From Porogramme epimiltina (Eukaryota; Basidiomycota; Agaricomycetes; Polyporales; Polyporaceae), in the NCBI GenBank assembly GCA_900155495.1, contig FTLJ01001026.1, positions 1 through 26,157 on the forward strand: a stretch of DNA of 26,157 bases. The letters run 5' to 3'. Shown here piece by piece: positions 1 through 9,454 of the stretch. The first letter of the stretch is position 1. Every line of letters starts with the position of its first letter. The translations under genes and the position numbers were made by a program. The notes below the pieces were generated by a model. That model made no database searches, was not told where the DNA came from, and was given only the letters and a program-made list of their open reading frames with translations.

Positions 1-555
1 TCCACGACTACATCACCAACGCGGGCGAGTACCCGACCGGCGACCAGTACGACTACCAGTTCGCCTCGGGCCCCTCCGGTGCACTCCCGCTGATCTCGCC
101 GATCATGGACGACTTCGCGGTCGCGGCGGTGTCGCCGACGTCCCGCGCGGAGCGGCGGCGCTCGCTGCCGTCGCGCGTGTCGATCACGTCGCTCGCGTCG
201 TACATGTCGGACATGAGCGCGGTCGGCAGCGCGGTCGGCGGCGCGCCGACGCCGACGCTCGACTCGGCGGGGGCGGAGCCGTCGTTCCAGCAGCGCCGGG
301 CGAAGCTCACGCACTTCTTCGGCGTCGACTACCGCGACCTTATGGGCGAGATCCTCAACAGCCTCGAGAAGAGGAGGAGCGCGGCAAGGGCACCCTCAAG
401 CCCGACGAGGTCCAGGTGCGTTTTGGCCCTTCGGCGTTTTTTCTTTGGCGTGTGTTGCTTACGAGTGTTGTATCGGTTGACAGGACCTGCAGCAGAAGCT
501 GGTGAAGCTGAAGACAAAGCGGAACAGCCTTGCATCCACGATGTCACGAGCATAA
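1..555 (+). CDS. 3' end of a conserved protein of unknown function, with a frame break
   Basis: Two exons are visible, 1-415 (running in from the left) and 484-555, with an intron at 416-483 (donor GTGCGT, acceptor TTGACAG). The first is Ser/Ala-rich and then becomes well ordered (FFGVDYRDLMGEILNSLEK). The last gives DLQQKLVKLKTKRNSLA and stops at TAA 553-555. The frame changes inside the penultimate exon: positions 3 to about 371 read in one frame, while the part that joins the last exon (EEERGKGTLKPDEVQ, about 371-415) reads in another. The missing bases would be 1 modulo 3; a 7-nt loss would fit the charged linker I would expect there. That is either a real frameshift near the C terminus or a sequencing error. 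The 3' UTR may run to about 1000. I do not recognise the family with certainty; an acidic/basic helical C-terminal tail is all that can be stated. Confidence 0.6.
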
Positions 556-1019
556 GTAAACACCACCACCACCGCCTCCACCCCCGTCGTCGCCGCAGTC
601 ACCTTAATCCCCTCGGCGCGCCCCACAATCTTGTGTACATGTACATCCCTATCTCGTCACGCGCATCTCGTCATCATCACGACCTTTGTCCCTCCCTCAT
701 GCCCTCTACCGCGCCGTACCTACCCGGCGCGGTCTCGTCTACCACGGCAGGGTTCGCGTCGCCCGTGCTACCAACACCGACGCCCGGCGCACCTCCCGCC
801 ACGCGCCCTGTACCTCGCACCTCGCGGGAAACCGACCGCACATCGACGCGTGGGCATTAGTGCGACCCCGCCGCGCCCCGCTATCTGCCATGCGATCTCG
901 CGCGCACACGCCCGAATCCGAACCCGAACCCGAACTCGAGTTCCTGCCCCCGCATACGTACGCACCCTCCTCACGCGCACCTAGATTGTAGCAGGAAATT
1001 GTATTATATGTTGTTACTC
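556..1019. other. 3' flank with short CCGAAC microsatellite
   Basis: No convincing gene. The stretch is C-rich, with a short hexanucleotide run (CCGAAC-like units, about 912-940). An AT-richer tail near 985-1010 could hold the polyadenylation site of the upstream gene. Open frames across it in both strands are compositional. Confidence 0.4.
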
Positions 1020-1195
1020 GGCTTTCATGAGTGCTTTTCCAAGCCTGAAACAAGCCCGATACCAAGCCCTGATTAAGCACACGCATTTTCAAGCCTCAGG
1101 CAAGCCGCGAGCAAGCCCAAATAAGCCCCAAGCCCAAATAAGCCCCCGGGCTTGTCAATAAGCCCCGGGCTTGAAAAAAAAGCCCGGGCAAGACA
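1020..1195. repeat. GC-rich AAGCC tandem/palindromic array
   Basis: The motif CAAGCC(C) recurs about every 10-20 bases from about 1030. A 17-nt unit AAGCCCAAATAAGCCCC is then repeated, followed by three CCCGGG palindromes at 1145, 1164 and 1183, exactly 19 bases apart, each flanked by AAGCC on one side and GGCTTG or GGCAAG on the other. Such short inverted and direct GC-rich motifs resemble the subterminal repeats of hAT-type DNA transposons. No transposase or terminal inverted repeat is visible, so that assignment is inference. The array directly abuts the point where homology between the two F-box/WD40 copies ends, and supplies the new stop codon of the truncated copy. Confidence 0.7.
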
Positions 1196-2610
1196 CATGA
1201 CACATTGCTGATGAAGACTAACTCATCCAAAGACCGTAGTGTTCCAGCCACGAACTTCCCGCTGGGTGACACGATAATTTCGTCCACATAGTTGTCATTT
1301 TCCATATCTCCTGCGTGTCGAGGGGTTCAGCACCGGATCACAGATGTGCACATAGTTGAGTTGGAAACGACTTACCCCATACGGTGAAATCTATTGTTAA
1401 ACGGCCCTTGCGATGTAGCTCAGGGAACTCAGATCGGAAGAGGTCGTTGATTTGATCTACAATGGGTTTTGGCAAACCGTACGAGGCCTTGAGGGTGAGG
1501 GAGGTGACGTCCCCTTCATGTTGCTGATCGCCGAGGTTACCATCGATTTCGCGGTAGAGAGCGCAACACTCTTCTCTTGAGATCCCTTCCAGTTGTGCTG
1601 CATTATATGAATGATTTGTAGGACAGAAAACACCGTCAAAGACGAGGGTGATAGTGTGCACAGGTGGGCAGGGCAATCTGTGTGTGAGGAGTTTGATCAC
1701 CGTTTCCAGAGAGCCAGTAGAAGGGTCCCTTGGAAGGTGGAGAGACAATGAATGAAGCAGAGGAAACTTCGAAAGGTCAAGAACACGGCCGTCTGTGGAG
1801 AGTAGTATGAACAGCTAGTATGTTAACAACTATTAGGTGCTCAGACTCACTATCTTGAACCCATTCATATTCCTGTAACTCCATGCACTCTACGCTGTGA
1901 CGGAGGCTATGCGCAATGTATGGCTGATTCTCCGAGACGATACATGCATTCCCTTTCACATGTGCGAAAACATCCCTGTTCTAGGTTGCAGCTCAGCCTG
2001 TGCCATACTCCCTGATGACATGTACACGCACCGTGAGACGGGATCGGCGACGCCTGAGAGACATCATGTACTTGGAACAAACGGGTCCATCGTCTGTTGG
2101 CCTAGAGTACGAGAGGGTTTGGAGAGAGGGGAAGGCATTGATGAGAAGATGCACACGATTGATGGGCACGTTTATGCTGTGGAAGTGAAGGTGGAGGATG
2201 TGCGGATAGCTCAAGGACAGGCACCGACGAGTCATGGTGTCAAGAGGGATATTGTCGGATACAATAAGTTTGAAAGTGGATGAGGGCATCTTTTTGAGTA
2301 ACAGGAGGGCAAAGTGAAGCTGCGATTCTTGATAGTCCGTAGTAACATAGATAACGCGAACGAGATGTCGAAAGGATGGATTCTCACGGAATGTGGTTTG
2401 GAGAGTGTCGAATCCAGCCTTATCTTGAATATAAATTGACCGAAGGAGATAGAATCGGCTCCGATGAAGCCAGTCCTTGCATACCAGAGCACAGATACAG
2501 AGCGTTTGAAGGTATTTCGCTTCCCATGACATGTAGTCCTTATCTGCGTCGGCACCGATGTGATCAATGACGAGGAGCCCGAGCTCTGCAGGAAGAGACG
2601 TTGCGCCCAT
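1096..2610 (-). CDS. F-box protein, truncated copy of the F-box/WD40 gene at 15854-18247
   Basis: Exons read by comparison with the intact paralogue: 2610-2032 (579 nt), 1923-1851 (73 nt), 1792-1376 (417 nt) and 1310-1096. Introns are 1924-2031, 1793-1850 and 1311-1375, with donors GTGCGT, GTGAGT and GTAAGT. Exon 1 encodes an F-box (LPAELGLLVIDHIGADAD to LVCKDWLHRSR, about residues 6-55). Exons 2-3 give an LRR-like linker ending in DFTVWG. Exon 4 keeps only about 30-35 codons of the first WD40 blade (SPSGKFVAG is shared with the paralogue). It then runs into the AAGCC array, which supplies the last codons and a TGA at 1096-1098. The joined frame stays open for about 427 codons, and every splice site is kept. 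It could encode a propeller-less F-box protein, or be a young pseudogene. The start was chosen at the ATG just before the F-box; an in-frame upstream extension to 2742 is open but looks non-coding. Confidence 0.7.
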
Positions 2611-2900
2611 GTTGTGGGAGAGAGGAGGTGTAGCAGACGGAGGTTTGGAGGTGAACATTAGAGGCGGCTCCAGCCTGGCGTTAGGTACACCTCTCCTCCG
2701 AATCCACGTCGGGAAGTTCCGCGCCTCATGACTCCCACCCAAACAAATACGTTATCGTCGCCATCAGCCTGGAACTGCTGACAAGAGCGCTTCATCTGGA
2801 CATCAAAAGGATGGTACAAATGATCAGCAGGCATTACGCTTATCAGATCACTATGGAGTTGCAGATAACTACGAACACCGTCTCATTCCGTTGAATAACA
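2611..2900 (-). promoter_or_regulatory. Promoter region of the truncated F-box gene, similar to that of its paralogue
   Basis: Short matches to the region upstream of the other F-box/WD40 gene (18248-18515) occur in the same order, such as AATGATCAGCAGGCAT against AATGATGAGCAGACAT, and CACCGTCTCATT against CACAGTCTCATT. This suggests that the duplication carried about 300 nt of promoter. No clear TATA box was seen on the minus strand. Confidence 0.45.
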
Positions 2901-3597
2901 GTGGGTATAAATCAGTAAAAGTCCCCTCATGCTCCGTTACTCCCACTTCCTCAGGGCACCGCCAGGCCCTCCTGGGATGCGCAAACCAGCTGCGCGCGCC
3001 ACAGAAACATTTGGGCGCGATTCTTCCTCAGAGGCTCGATTTGCGTGCCAGAACCGGCCGCGCGGGTGCCGAGAACGGATGCTGGTTGTCGGCGGGGGGT
3101 CGGCATGAGGGCTGGGGAGAGGGTCGATCGATCGGGGGAAGAGGGAGGAGAGAGGTACGCGCAGTGGATCCGCGAAGGGGCGAAGGGGTCTGTGAGTGGT
3201 GAGTGGCTTGCACCTTGGGTATTGAGGACGAGCGCAAGAAGACACGGGGTAGAGGGAGAAAGGGACGAGGCACTCGAGACCGGGGCGCGAGCTGGTGGTT
3301 GAGAGTTTGTGGGAACTAGCGTGCTTGCGGAGCGAGCAGGTGGAGTCTTCCCAGCGTCGAACTTGCGCGGGTTCGCGCGCTCAATAAGAGTGACCCTCTG
3401 GGACCGAGCACCATTCTCCTTATATGCGCCTAGCGATGCTCGCGCGCAGCGGAAGAAGGCTTGACAGCATCTTCTGCAGCTTCTCCCCGGCACAAGGCAC
3501 CTAGATGGCATCTTTGACAAGGGTACGCGCGCGCGGGACCAGCTTCCTCCCCAGGGGATCGCGCACCACCTCGAGCTCGTCCGAGTCCGCGTCGTCG
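2901..3597 (-). pseudogene. Decayed 3' part of the unknown gene in segment A
   Basis: Coding-like minus-strand residues continue leftward from segment A but have no counterpart next to segment B. About 3510-3660 reads TYVSRRYRELLCVRAWLP followed by LDPGDDADSDELEVVRDP and LVPRARTLVKDAI, then a stop. Further pieces such as GEKLQKMLSSLLPLRASIA (about 3425-3485) follow, separated by more stops. The left part (2950-3400) is proline-rich in all frames and unconvincing. The family is not recognised. Confidence 0.35.
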
Positions 3598-6400
3598 CCG
3601 GGATCCAGAGGCACGGGCAGCCACGCCCGCACGCATAGAAGCTCTCGGTATCTCCTGGAGACGTAGGTCTTGTCATAGGGGGCAGAAGGGTAGAGGGAGG
3701 CTGAGCGAGCGGCCGCGCCAGCGTCGACTGAGGGAGCGAGCTAACGTTCACTGCGGCGTCCAGCGGGGGAAGAGAGCAAGACTGAGGACCTTGACTTGAG
3801 CTGGACCTCACTCAAGGGCTGCCAACTGTACGCGCGCAGGGAGGAGTGACGGCGGAGCAGGCTCGCAGGGCAAGGTGGCGAGTAGACTCAGGCTGGGTGG
3901 GTGGTGACGTCATCGCTGCGGGCGCTAATACACCGCATGCGACGATGTTGGTGCTCCCGCTGGGTGTTCGAACGCGCGCGACGCTTGCACCTGGAGTGAG
4001 TCTGGACGCCTGGCGGGTCGCGCGAGCGAGCATGACTTGTGCTATGCTGCGTTCCATAGCGCTTCTTGCGCTCTTCGCTGGCAGCGGCCTCGGCGCGCGC
4101 CACGGCGGACGCGAGGGCTGCCGTGATGTCCTGTTGCGTGCGATGGTGGGCGTCGGGCGGCTCGAAGTACGCGATCTTGGAGTCGCTGCCTCGATTTGGC
4201 GGGTTTTTTGAGCGAGCTGGAGAAGGAGGGTCAGCTCGGGCGTTCAGAGAATAGGCAAACTGAATAATCTGGCGGGAGCGCGGAGAAACAGACATACCTC
4301 GACCACTTTTCTCTCACGTCGTCCCACGCATGTTCCTCCAGCGCCCTAACACGTACAAGTCCATCTGTGGCCCCTATATGCGTAAGACGAGACACGCATC
4401 AGTGGTGCATATAAGCTGCTGTATATAAGGCACACTTACTGACCTGACCTGACGAATCGAAATGTCTTTGTCCGTGAATAATGGTCGCGGCATGATCTTG
4501 CGCGCGGTATCGTTCCTCCTCTTCTGTACCGGGGTCGATGTCTGCTTCCGCATCTGCCTCCGAGGTAGTACAGGAAGCACCAAAGGTAGAGAGAGCGAGA
4601 GCAGGCCTTCTAGTAGGTGGGCATGGAACGACGCGGGGAGACTTGTGGAAGAGGCGAAGCATGACAGATGGTCTCGTAGTGCAAGAACGGCGCAAGGGGG
4701 AATGGCGAAACAAAGTACAATGAGGATGTGAGGGTCCCAAGAAGGCTTTCTTGGTGGCTATGAAGAAAGACACAGCACAACGCAGATACAAATGAAGGTC
4801 GCTAGGGAGGCATAGGCGATAGAGGACGCGGACGCTGAGGCAGGATGGGAGATGGGTAGGCTAAGTTCGACCTGTGGGATGGTGGCGGAGATCGAGTGGG
4901 AGAGGAAACGAGTGACTAGGTACCGATGTCTAGCAAAGCGGAAAGCAAGGAGCAGAGAGGAGGTATACATAGGAGGCCGATAGTAGTGCTTGGGGGCGAG
5001 GGAAATCTACGAGTCGGAGGAAAGGTGAGGGGTGGGGACTGACGTGATGGGGCTGAAGGTACTCACGATCGTTCCATTCTCGATCCTCTTTGGGTTGGAT
5101 GAGCTCATCGCGCGACATGCTGCGGAGGGTAGCCTTCGAATATCCCTGCGGGGCGGGGAGGCAGATTCCTTGTGGAAACAGCGAGCGCAGACGTTGGCAG
5201 ACTTGGAGCACCGTGCGGCCGTACGAGGAAGAAACGTCGTTCGTGGAGGCGGGGACGCGATGCAGACAAACCCACAATTTTGATGAGGCGGGTTGGTTCT
5301 GGAACACGCTGTATGCGCCCCGACTGCGAGTATGCGGCTGAGTCGGAGTTGAAGATGCCGACGGGACGCGGTGTGCAGAAGTGGGCGTGAGCGGGGGATC
5401 GTTCAGGGACGCTCAGAGGAGGGTGGGCGAGCCGACGAGGCATGAATGTGGGTTATAAGGATCTTCGTCCATGAATCTTCGTCTTGCTCGTCCCTCTTAT
5501 AGACCCGTCCACGCGATGTAGCGCCTACTATGAGCCGGCGACTCCAAGTATGCAGCGTATCCCCCTCCCCTTCCTTCTCCTTCGTGCGCCCAACGTCAAG
5601 CATCAGAGATGGGGAGGATAGACCTGGCTCAGCGTCGAACTGAGAAAGGGGCGAGGCCTCGAGCACGAACAAGGCCACCGAAGAGGGGTCATTTTCCACA
5701 GGTATTCCTGCAGGGGTGTGTTGGGGGCGGAGAAGGGGAGGCGGAGACGGGTTTATGGTTCTGACGGACGTTGGGGATCTCGACGGTACGTCGAAGAGGG
5801 ATGGAAAGAGCTTCAGCAGCCTTATTGAACGTGCATATTAGCACGAAGAGCAGATAGGATAGAAGACGGGATAGGAGAAGGACGTACACATCCATACCCG
5901 CACAGGTGGACCAGATATTGCTTGTGGGCCCGCGTTGGGGCCCGGGGGTAGCGTTGAACGTGTTGAGTTAGAGCAGCAGCCGCGCGCTGTGCATAATAGG
6001 GGCTCTAAGAGGCGCCGCACATGCAATGGCACGAGAGGGATGCCTGACGCGCAACGCGTATAGGTGGCATGTGCGAGGTGGAGTTATACAGGGAGCCTAT
6101 GAAGAGATGAGGGGAGTGGGTCGGCATGAGGAGAGGAAGCGGAGGATCCGTATAGCGCACGTGTACTTCGCACAAGCTATATTCCGTGGAGGTAGCGACC
6201 ACATACTGGCAAAGAGCATCTTCAAAGGTCCGCGGGAGCCTGTAGCACGCGGATAGACGTCAGCGGTAGAAAAAGAAGAACGGGAGGCAGGACGCACCCG
6301 TGCGGAAGCTTATTGAGTAGCGGTAGCTGTGGAGAGCTACGTGCAGTCACGGATGAGCTGCAAGAGTGTCTGCGAGTGGATCTCCGATAACACGCATCGG
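3598..6400 (-). repeat. Segment A: diverged direct repeat of segment B, decayed multi-exon gene
   Basis: This segment matches 10584-13440 in the same orientation over nearly its whole length, about 7.0 kb apart, at an estimated 75-80% identity with many small indels. Matches begin at GGGATCCAGAG on the left and fade near AGCTGCAAGAGTGTCTGCGAGTGG on the right. Minus-strand peptide blocks preserved between copies include, 5' to 3': ENDPSSVALFVLEA and LDVGRTKEKE (about 5560-5700), SSSYGRTVLQVCQRLRSLFP to DREWNDREYL (about 5060-5260), a hydrophobic stretch (about 4780-4970), RKIMPRPLFTDKDISIRQVR (about 4440-4500) and TDAHHRTQQDI-like helical sequence (about 4090-4180). They lie in different frames with stops between them, so the gene is broken here or has many small exons I cannot resolve. 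The family is not recognised. Confidence 0.65.
5040..5307 (-). pseudogene. Best-preserved exon of the unknown gene in segment A
   Basis: The minus strand is open from 5307 to about 5060 and reads FQNQPASSKLWVCLHRVP, then SSSYGRTVLQVCQRLR, LFPQGICLPAPQGYSKATLR and EDREWNDREYLQPH. A GTACCT donor-like site follows. The equivalent stretch in segment B (about 12060-12330) keeps the order (TLRSMPR, PRED, EWNDGEYL) but has in-frame stops. Conservation of codon frame between copies argues that the ancestor was translated. No known motif is recognised. Confidence 0.4.
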
Positions 6401-6821
6401 ACTGGCGGTTGGAAGAGCGGGAAGGGGCCAAGGCCGGGGGAGGCTGCAGTTCTTGCCGTGGGATTGGGGGTCCTGGTCTGGCGACGACAGGAGTCGACTT
6501 GCGGGCGGTATAGGTAGAGCGGAGAGAAGATTTTGATAGAAGGAGGGAGCCATTGAGGCAAGAGTTGGGAGAGGATGAGGGCAGTTTGCGTGCATCACTG
6601 TGTATCATAGGCGTGAAGACGGGCGGACTCGAGGTCAATCACCCAGCGGATTTGTTCAGGTTGAAACTCCGCTGTGGCTGGCCCCCTTATCTTATCAGCT
6701 GGACTTCGCGTGCATCCGTATAGAAGAATAGGCGCCCGGTTGGGCCTGCCACCCCCTACGTCTGTTTTCGTCTCTCGCGTACTGCACGGTCGCTGAATAG
6801 TCTGCTCTAGGGAAGGGGCCC
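6401..6821. other. No recognisable gene
   Basis: Serine/proline-rich open frames exist on the minus strand but share no clear block with segment B, and no start, splice or family evidence supports them. A weak leftover of the upstream end of the segment A gene cannot be excluded. Confidence 0.4.
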
Positions 6822-7013
6822 ATGCTGAGTACCACAGCCTCCTCTGGGGCGTTACGCGATGAAGCTATCTTCTGTAGACGACATGTCTTCTTCAGTCAGC
6901 CGTTCGCATATTACGGCCTTGTGAGTCTATTCAACTTCGCTCGCTACTCCAGAGCTTTACAGGCACCGCGCGCAGATCATCAAGTCCAAGACCTTAGCAC
7001 CGCTTGTAGGTGA

Positions 7014-7370
7014 ACTACCGGATACCTCTTCTACATATTCTTCTCCAACGCTTTCTTCAGCCGCACGTTCTTCTTCCTCATCTACCTCTGCTGTTGCGGC
7101 TACCGCAAGCGCCATGGCCTGCCACCCACCGGCGGCCCCGACGGGATGACAGTCCCAGTGCCCGTGCAAGGCTTCCCCGGTGGCAAGCCGAAGGAGAAGG
7201 GAGAGGGGGGTGGGGGCCCGTCCGACGCCAGCGACGTGCGGGTGAACCTCACCGTCCATACGTTCATGTTTAGGTGTGACTCCGAGCACGCGTTGGAGGA
7301 CGAGGACGAGGAATACGGCTCGTCGGCCGTGTTGGGGTCGGACTCTGGCGCGCCGAGGGTGTCGGGATAG
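7014..7370 (+). CDS. Possible last exon of a membrane protein with a Cys cluster
   Basis: The frame between the TGA at 7011 and the TAG ending at 7370 starts with a strongly hydrophobic stretch (FYIFFSNAFF, TFFFLIYLCCCGYRKRHG). The three adjacent cysteines are followed by basic residues, as at the cytosolic edge of a transmembrane helix. A Gly/Pro/Lys-rich linker, DVRVNLTVHTFMF and an acidic tail (LEDEDEEYG) follow. An acceptor-like TTTCTTCAG lies near 7050-7060. Upstream, 6822-6960 has an ATG and a possible GTGAGT...TTTACAG intron (6920-6962), but I cannot join it to this exon in frame. It may be the remnant of a multi-exon gene. The family is not recognised. Confidence 0.3.
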   Translation, partial: TTGYLFYIFFSNAFFSRTFFFLIYLCCCGYRKRHGLPPTGGPDGMTVPVPVQGFPGGKPKEKGEGGGGPSDASDVRVNLTVHTFMFRCDSEHALEDEDEEYGSSAVLGSDSGAPRVSG

Positions 7371-7464
7371 TGGAGAAGGCGACCGGCGAGGTGTGGCCGC
7401 GTCTTCGCAGAGCTTCAGTAAGCATTAGTCTTCACAGAAAAATTAAGCCTCATATAATCTAATC

Positions 7465-7625
7465 CTACAGAGAGATAGAGAAGGTGTCTATTCCTGCCAC
7501 GTTGACGAATGGGGGCTCGAGGGTGGGCCAGTGGCCTCACCGCGTCGAGAAATATTGATGTACACGAGTCGAATCGTATTGGTAACCCGTACGGGTATAC
7601 ATGACTGGAGGTGAGGGGGTTTACG
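7465..7625 (+). repeat. Orphan copy of the secreted-protein 3' flank
   Basis: This stretch resembles the 3' flank of the secreted-protein gene (about 9140-9270) in the same orientation. The best core is TATTGATGTACACGAGTCGA against TACTGATGTAGACAAGTCGA, followed by AATCRTATTG and GGTATACATG. The coding sequence expected upstream is not present. It is either the relic of a lost paralogue or a short dispersed repeat that both places share. Confidence 0.5.
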
Positions 7626-8469
7626 GCTCGGTAAGGCCGCTGTGCGAGTGTGGCGCACATAATTGACCCTTCCATGATGTCCATTCTGTCCCATCTTTTC
7701 TCCACTCTACCAGCGTGAATCAGAGATTGTGCGTGAAGACGCTCGTTCTAGCACACTTGGCGATACACGTTCATGACCGGCTCGGATCCCCGTTCTGCCT
7801 CCCTTGTCCTTAGTCGTGCTTATTACTATCAATTGAACATTAAATAACGATTTTTGGCGTCAATTTGAAGGCTTGCTAGTACTAAGTGGTGTGGTGGCGC
7901 TCCTAACGAGCCATTTTAAGGGCGGCTGACCTCTGTGAGGTCATTGATGATTGAAGGCGTCTGCCTACTCCCAACCGGCAGTGCTTCCAGCTGCGTCAAT
8001 CCCTCCTTATACTCTAGCGAGATTGACTACATCCCTCCGGCATAGCCCGTGGCACAGCGCCTTTTGTGATGTGCCGACCGCACTAGCCATCAACATCGCC
8101 GGTGCATAATTGTCAGCTAGCGGGTGTGGTGTAGTTCCGATGCGCATGCCCTATGGTCGCAGGGCGGAGAAGAGGCCTCTTTTCTCCCTCTGCCGAGTCA
8201 CAAGGGTGTGTGATGCATTTAACCATGTATTCCGTGCCCAGAGATGTCATTACTCAACAAACTACTCTGAGGCGCACATTTGGTACCCGCCATAGACACT
8301 CATAAAGCCGGCCTTGTATGTGCTTTTCACCTTGGCAAATAACCAATGATGGTCATTTGATACTAAAAACCCGTTTGGTTCTAGGACAGATGCCAGGATG
8401 AGTTTCCTTGAAAATCGTCTAGACGAGACTCTCACCGCGAGTGCTGTGATGCGCGCCCAGCCGCACACC
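7626..8469. other. Gene-free interval
   Basis: No supported gene. Only short open frames, with no family features or plausible splice structure, occur on either strand. The right end is the upstream region of the secreted-protein gene. Confidence 0.45.
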
Positions 8470-8478
8470 ATATATAAA
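8470..8478 (+). promoter_or_regulatory. TATA box of the secreted-protein gene
   Basis: ATATATAAA lies about 65 nt before the ATG at 8541. A pyrimidine-rich stretch (CTATCCCTTTCTTC) between them is a plausible transcription start region. Confidence 0.6.
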
Positions 8479-8540
8479 GCGGCTCACAAGTGCTATCCCT
8501 TTCTTCAGTCCAGTACCATCGCACTGCTCCTCTGCATATC

Positions 8541-9055
8541 ATGACTCTCACCACGAAGTTCATCGCTCTCGTCTCCTCCGCCGCTGCACTCGCCATGCTG
8601 GCGACGCCGGCTCTGGCCGTCCCAGCTCCTGTGAGTTCTCCGTCGTGCTGCCTATATGCTAGCCGTCCATCATTCTGATATTTTCGAACCAGCTCCCGGC
8701 ATCTGCAGAGGGATCTACTACCCCTTCCGACATCCTCACCTGGCTCTCCACCACCGACGCCAAGGTCACCTTCGTCAACGGCCCGGCTGCGGACGTGGGC
8801 GGGAACGTCATGGTCGTGTACTGCTCCACCCGCACCGGGAACCAGTGCGGCGGGAATTGCACCGTGTACAACGGTGGGGCGACCTGCCTCAATGCGCCGA
8901 ACACGAACTGCCTGATGGCAACCGCGGACGTCGCGTTCTGCGGCGCGCCGGGGTGCGCCACCCCCTGCAATGGGTTCAACGCCTGCGGTACGCGCCTCAA
9001 CAACAACTTCTGCTTCACACCGGGCACGAAGTCCATCATCGTGCCGTTCGTTTGA
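8541..9055 (+). CDS. Small cysteine-rich secreted protein, 150 aa
   Basis: Two exons, 8541-8630 and 8693-9055, with an intron at 8631-8692 (GTGAGT...ACCAG). The first 26 or so residues form a signal peptide (MTLTTKFIALVSSAAALAML, then ATPALA-VPAP with a likely cleavage after ALA). The mature part holds ten cysteines in a Gly/Asn-rich context: YC, QCGGNC, ATC, TNC, AFC, PGC, TPC, NAC and NFC, ending near FTPGTKSIIVPFV. An even number suggests five disulfides. The layout fits the small secreted cysteine-rich proteins common in agaricomycetes; function is unknown (cell-wall, effector-like or antagonistic roles are all guesses). A TATA box and clean intron suggest an expressed gene. It stands alone, with no co-oriented neighbour. 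Confidence 0.88.
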
Positions 9056-9290
9056 AGTCTACTGCGATGAGGCATTAACTTGGTCAGTCCCCATTCATAT
9101 TCAGATAAATGAGGTCTCACAATGTAACCCTGTAGAACGGCGTGGAAGAAGCCGATTCTTGCCACGGTTTCAAGGGTCACGGGTGTGCCAGTTGTCCAGT
9201 AGTCTTGATGAATACTGATGTAGACAAGTCGAATCATATTGACAACCTTCAATGGTATACATGGCTCGAGCATGACTGCGCTACACAATC
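9056..9290 (+). other. 3' flank of the secreted-protein gene, repeated at 7465-7625
   Basis: This is the likely 3' UTR. Its middle part (about 9140-9270) recurs diverged at about 7470-7620. Antisense to both copies the frame reads CIPLKVVNMIRLVYI or CIPVRVTNTIRLVYI, but no start or domain supports translation on that strand. Confidence 0.4.
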
Positions 9291-9454
9291 GTGATCTAAG
9301 GATGTACTCGAAGAAGCAGCGAGTATTGGGCTGGCTGTAGGAGCTTCTTTAGTATAACGCTGGCACGGGTTAACAACAGGGTTGACGTACCAACACAAAA
9401 ATCTGCCCCCATAATGCGGGGGTGGTTTGGGGGGAGCCAGGAGGTAGGCTGGTT

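Noticed and set aside
105..860. A 251-codon plus-strand open frame
   Set aside because: Only the first part is the real exon. After about 371 the true frame shifts and then splices at 416; the remainder is a Pro/His/Arg-rich run through intron and UTR.
1020..1195. CRISPR-like array or telomeric repeat
   Set aside because: Units are too short and variable, without spacers, and the motif is not TTAGGG.
2951..3811. A 286-codon minus-strand open frame in segment A
   Set aside because: Proline/serine-rich composition with no ordered block; the frame conserved in this region is a different one (DSDELEVVRDPLGRK). It is a GC-driven open frame.
8659..9288. A 209-codon minus-strand open frame
   Set aside because: Antisense shadow of the cysteine-rich secreted gene, whose signal peptide and intron clearly fix the plus strand.
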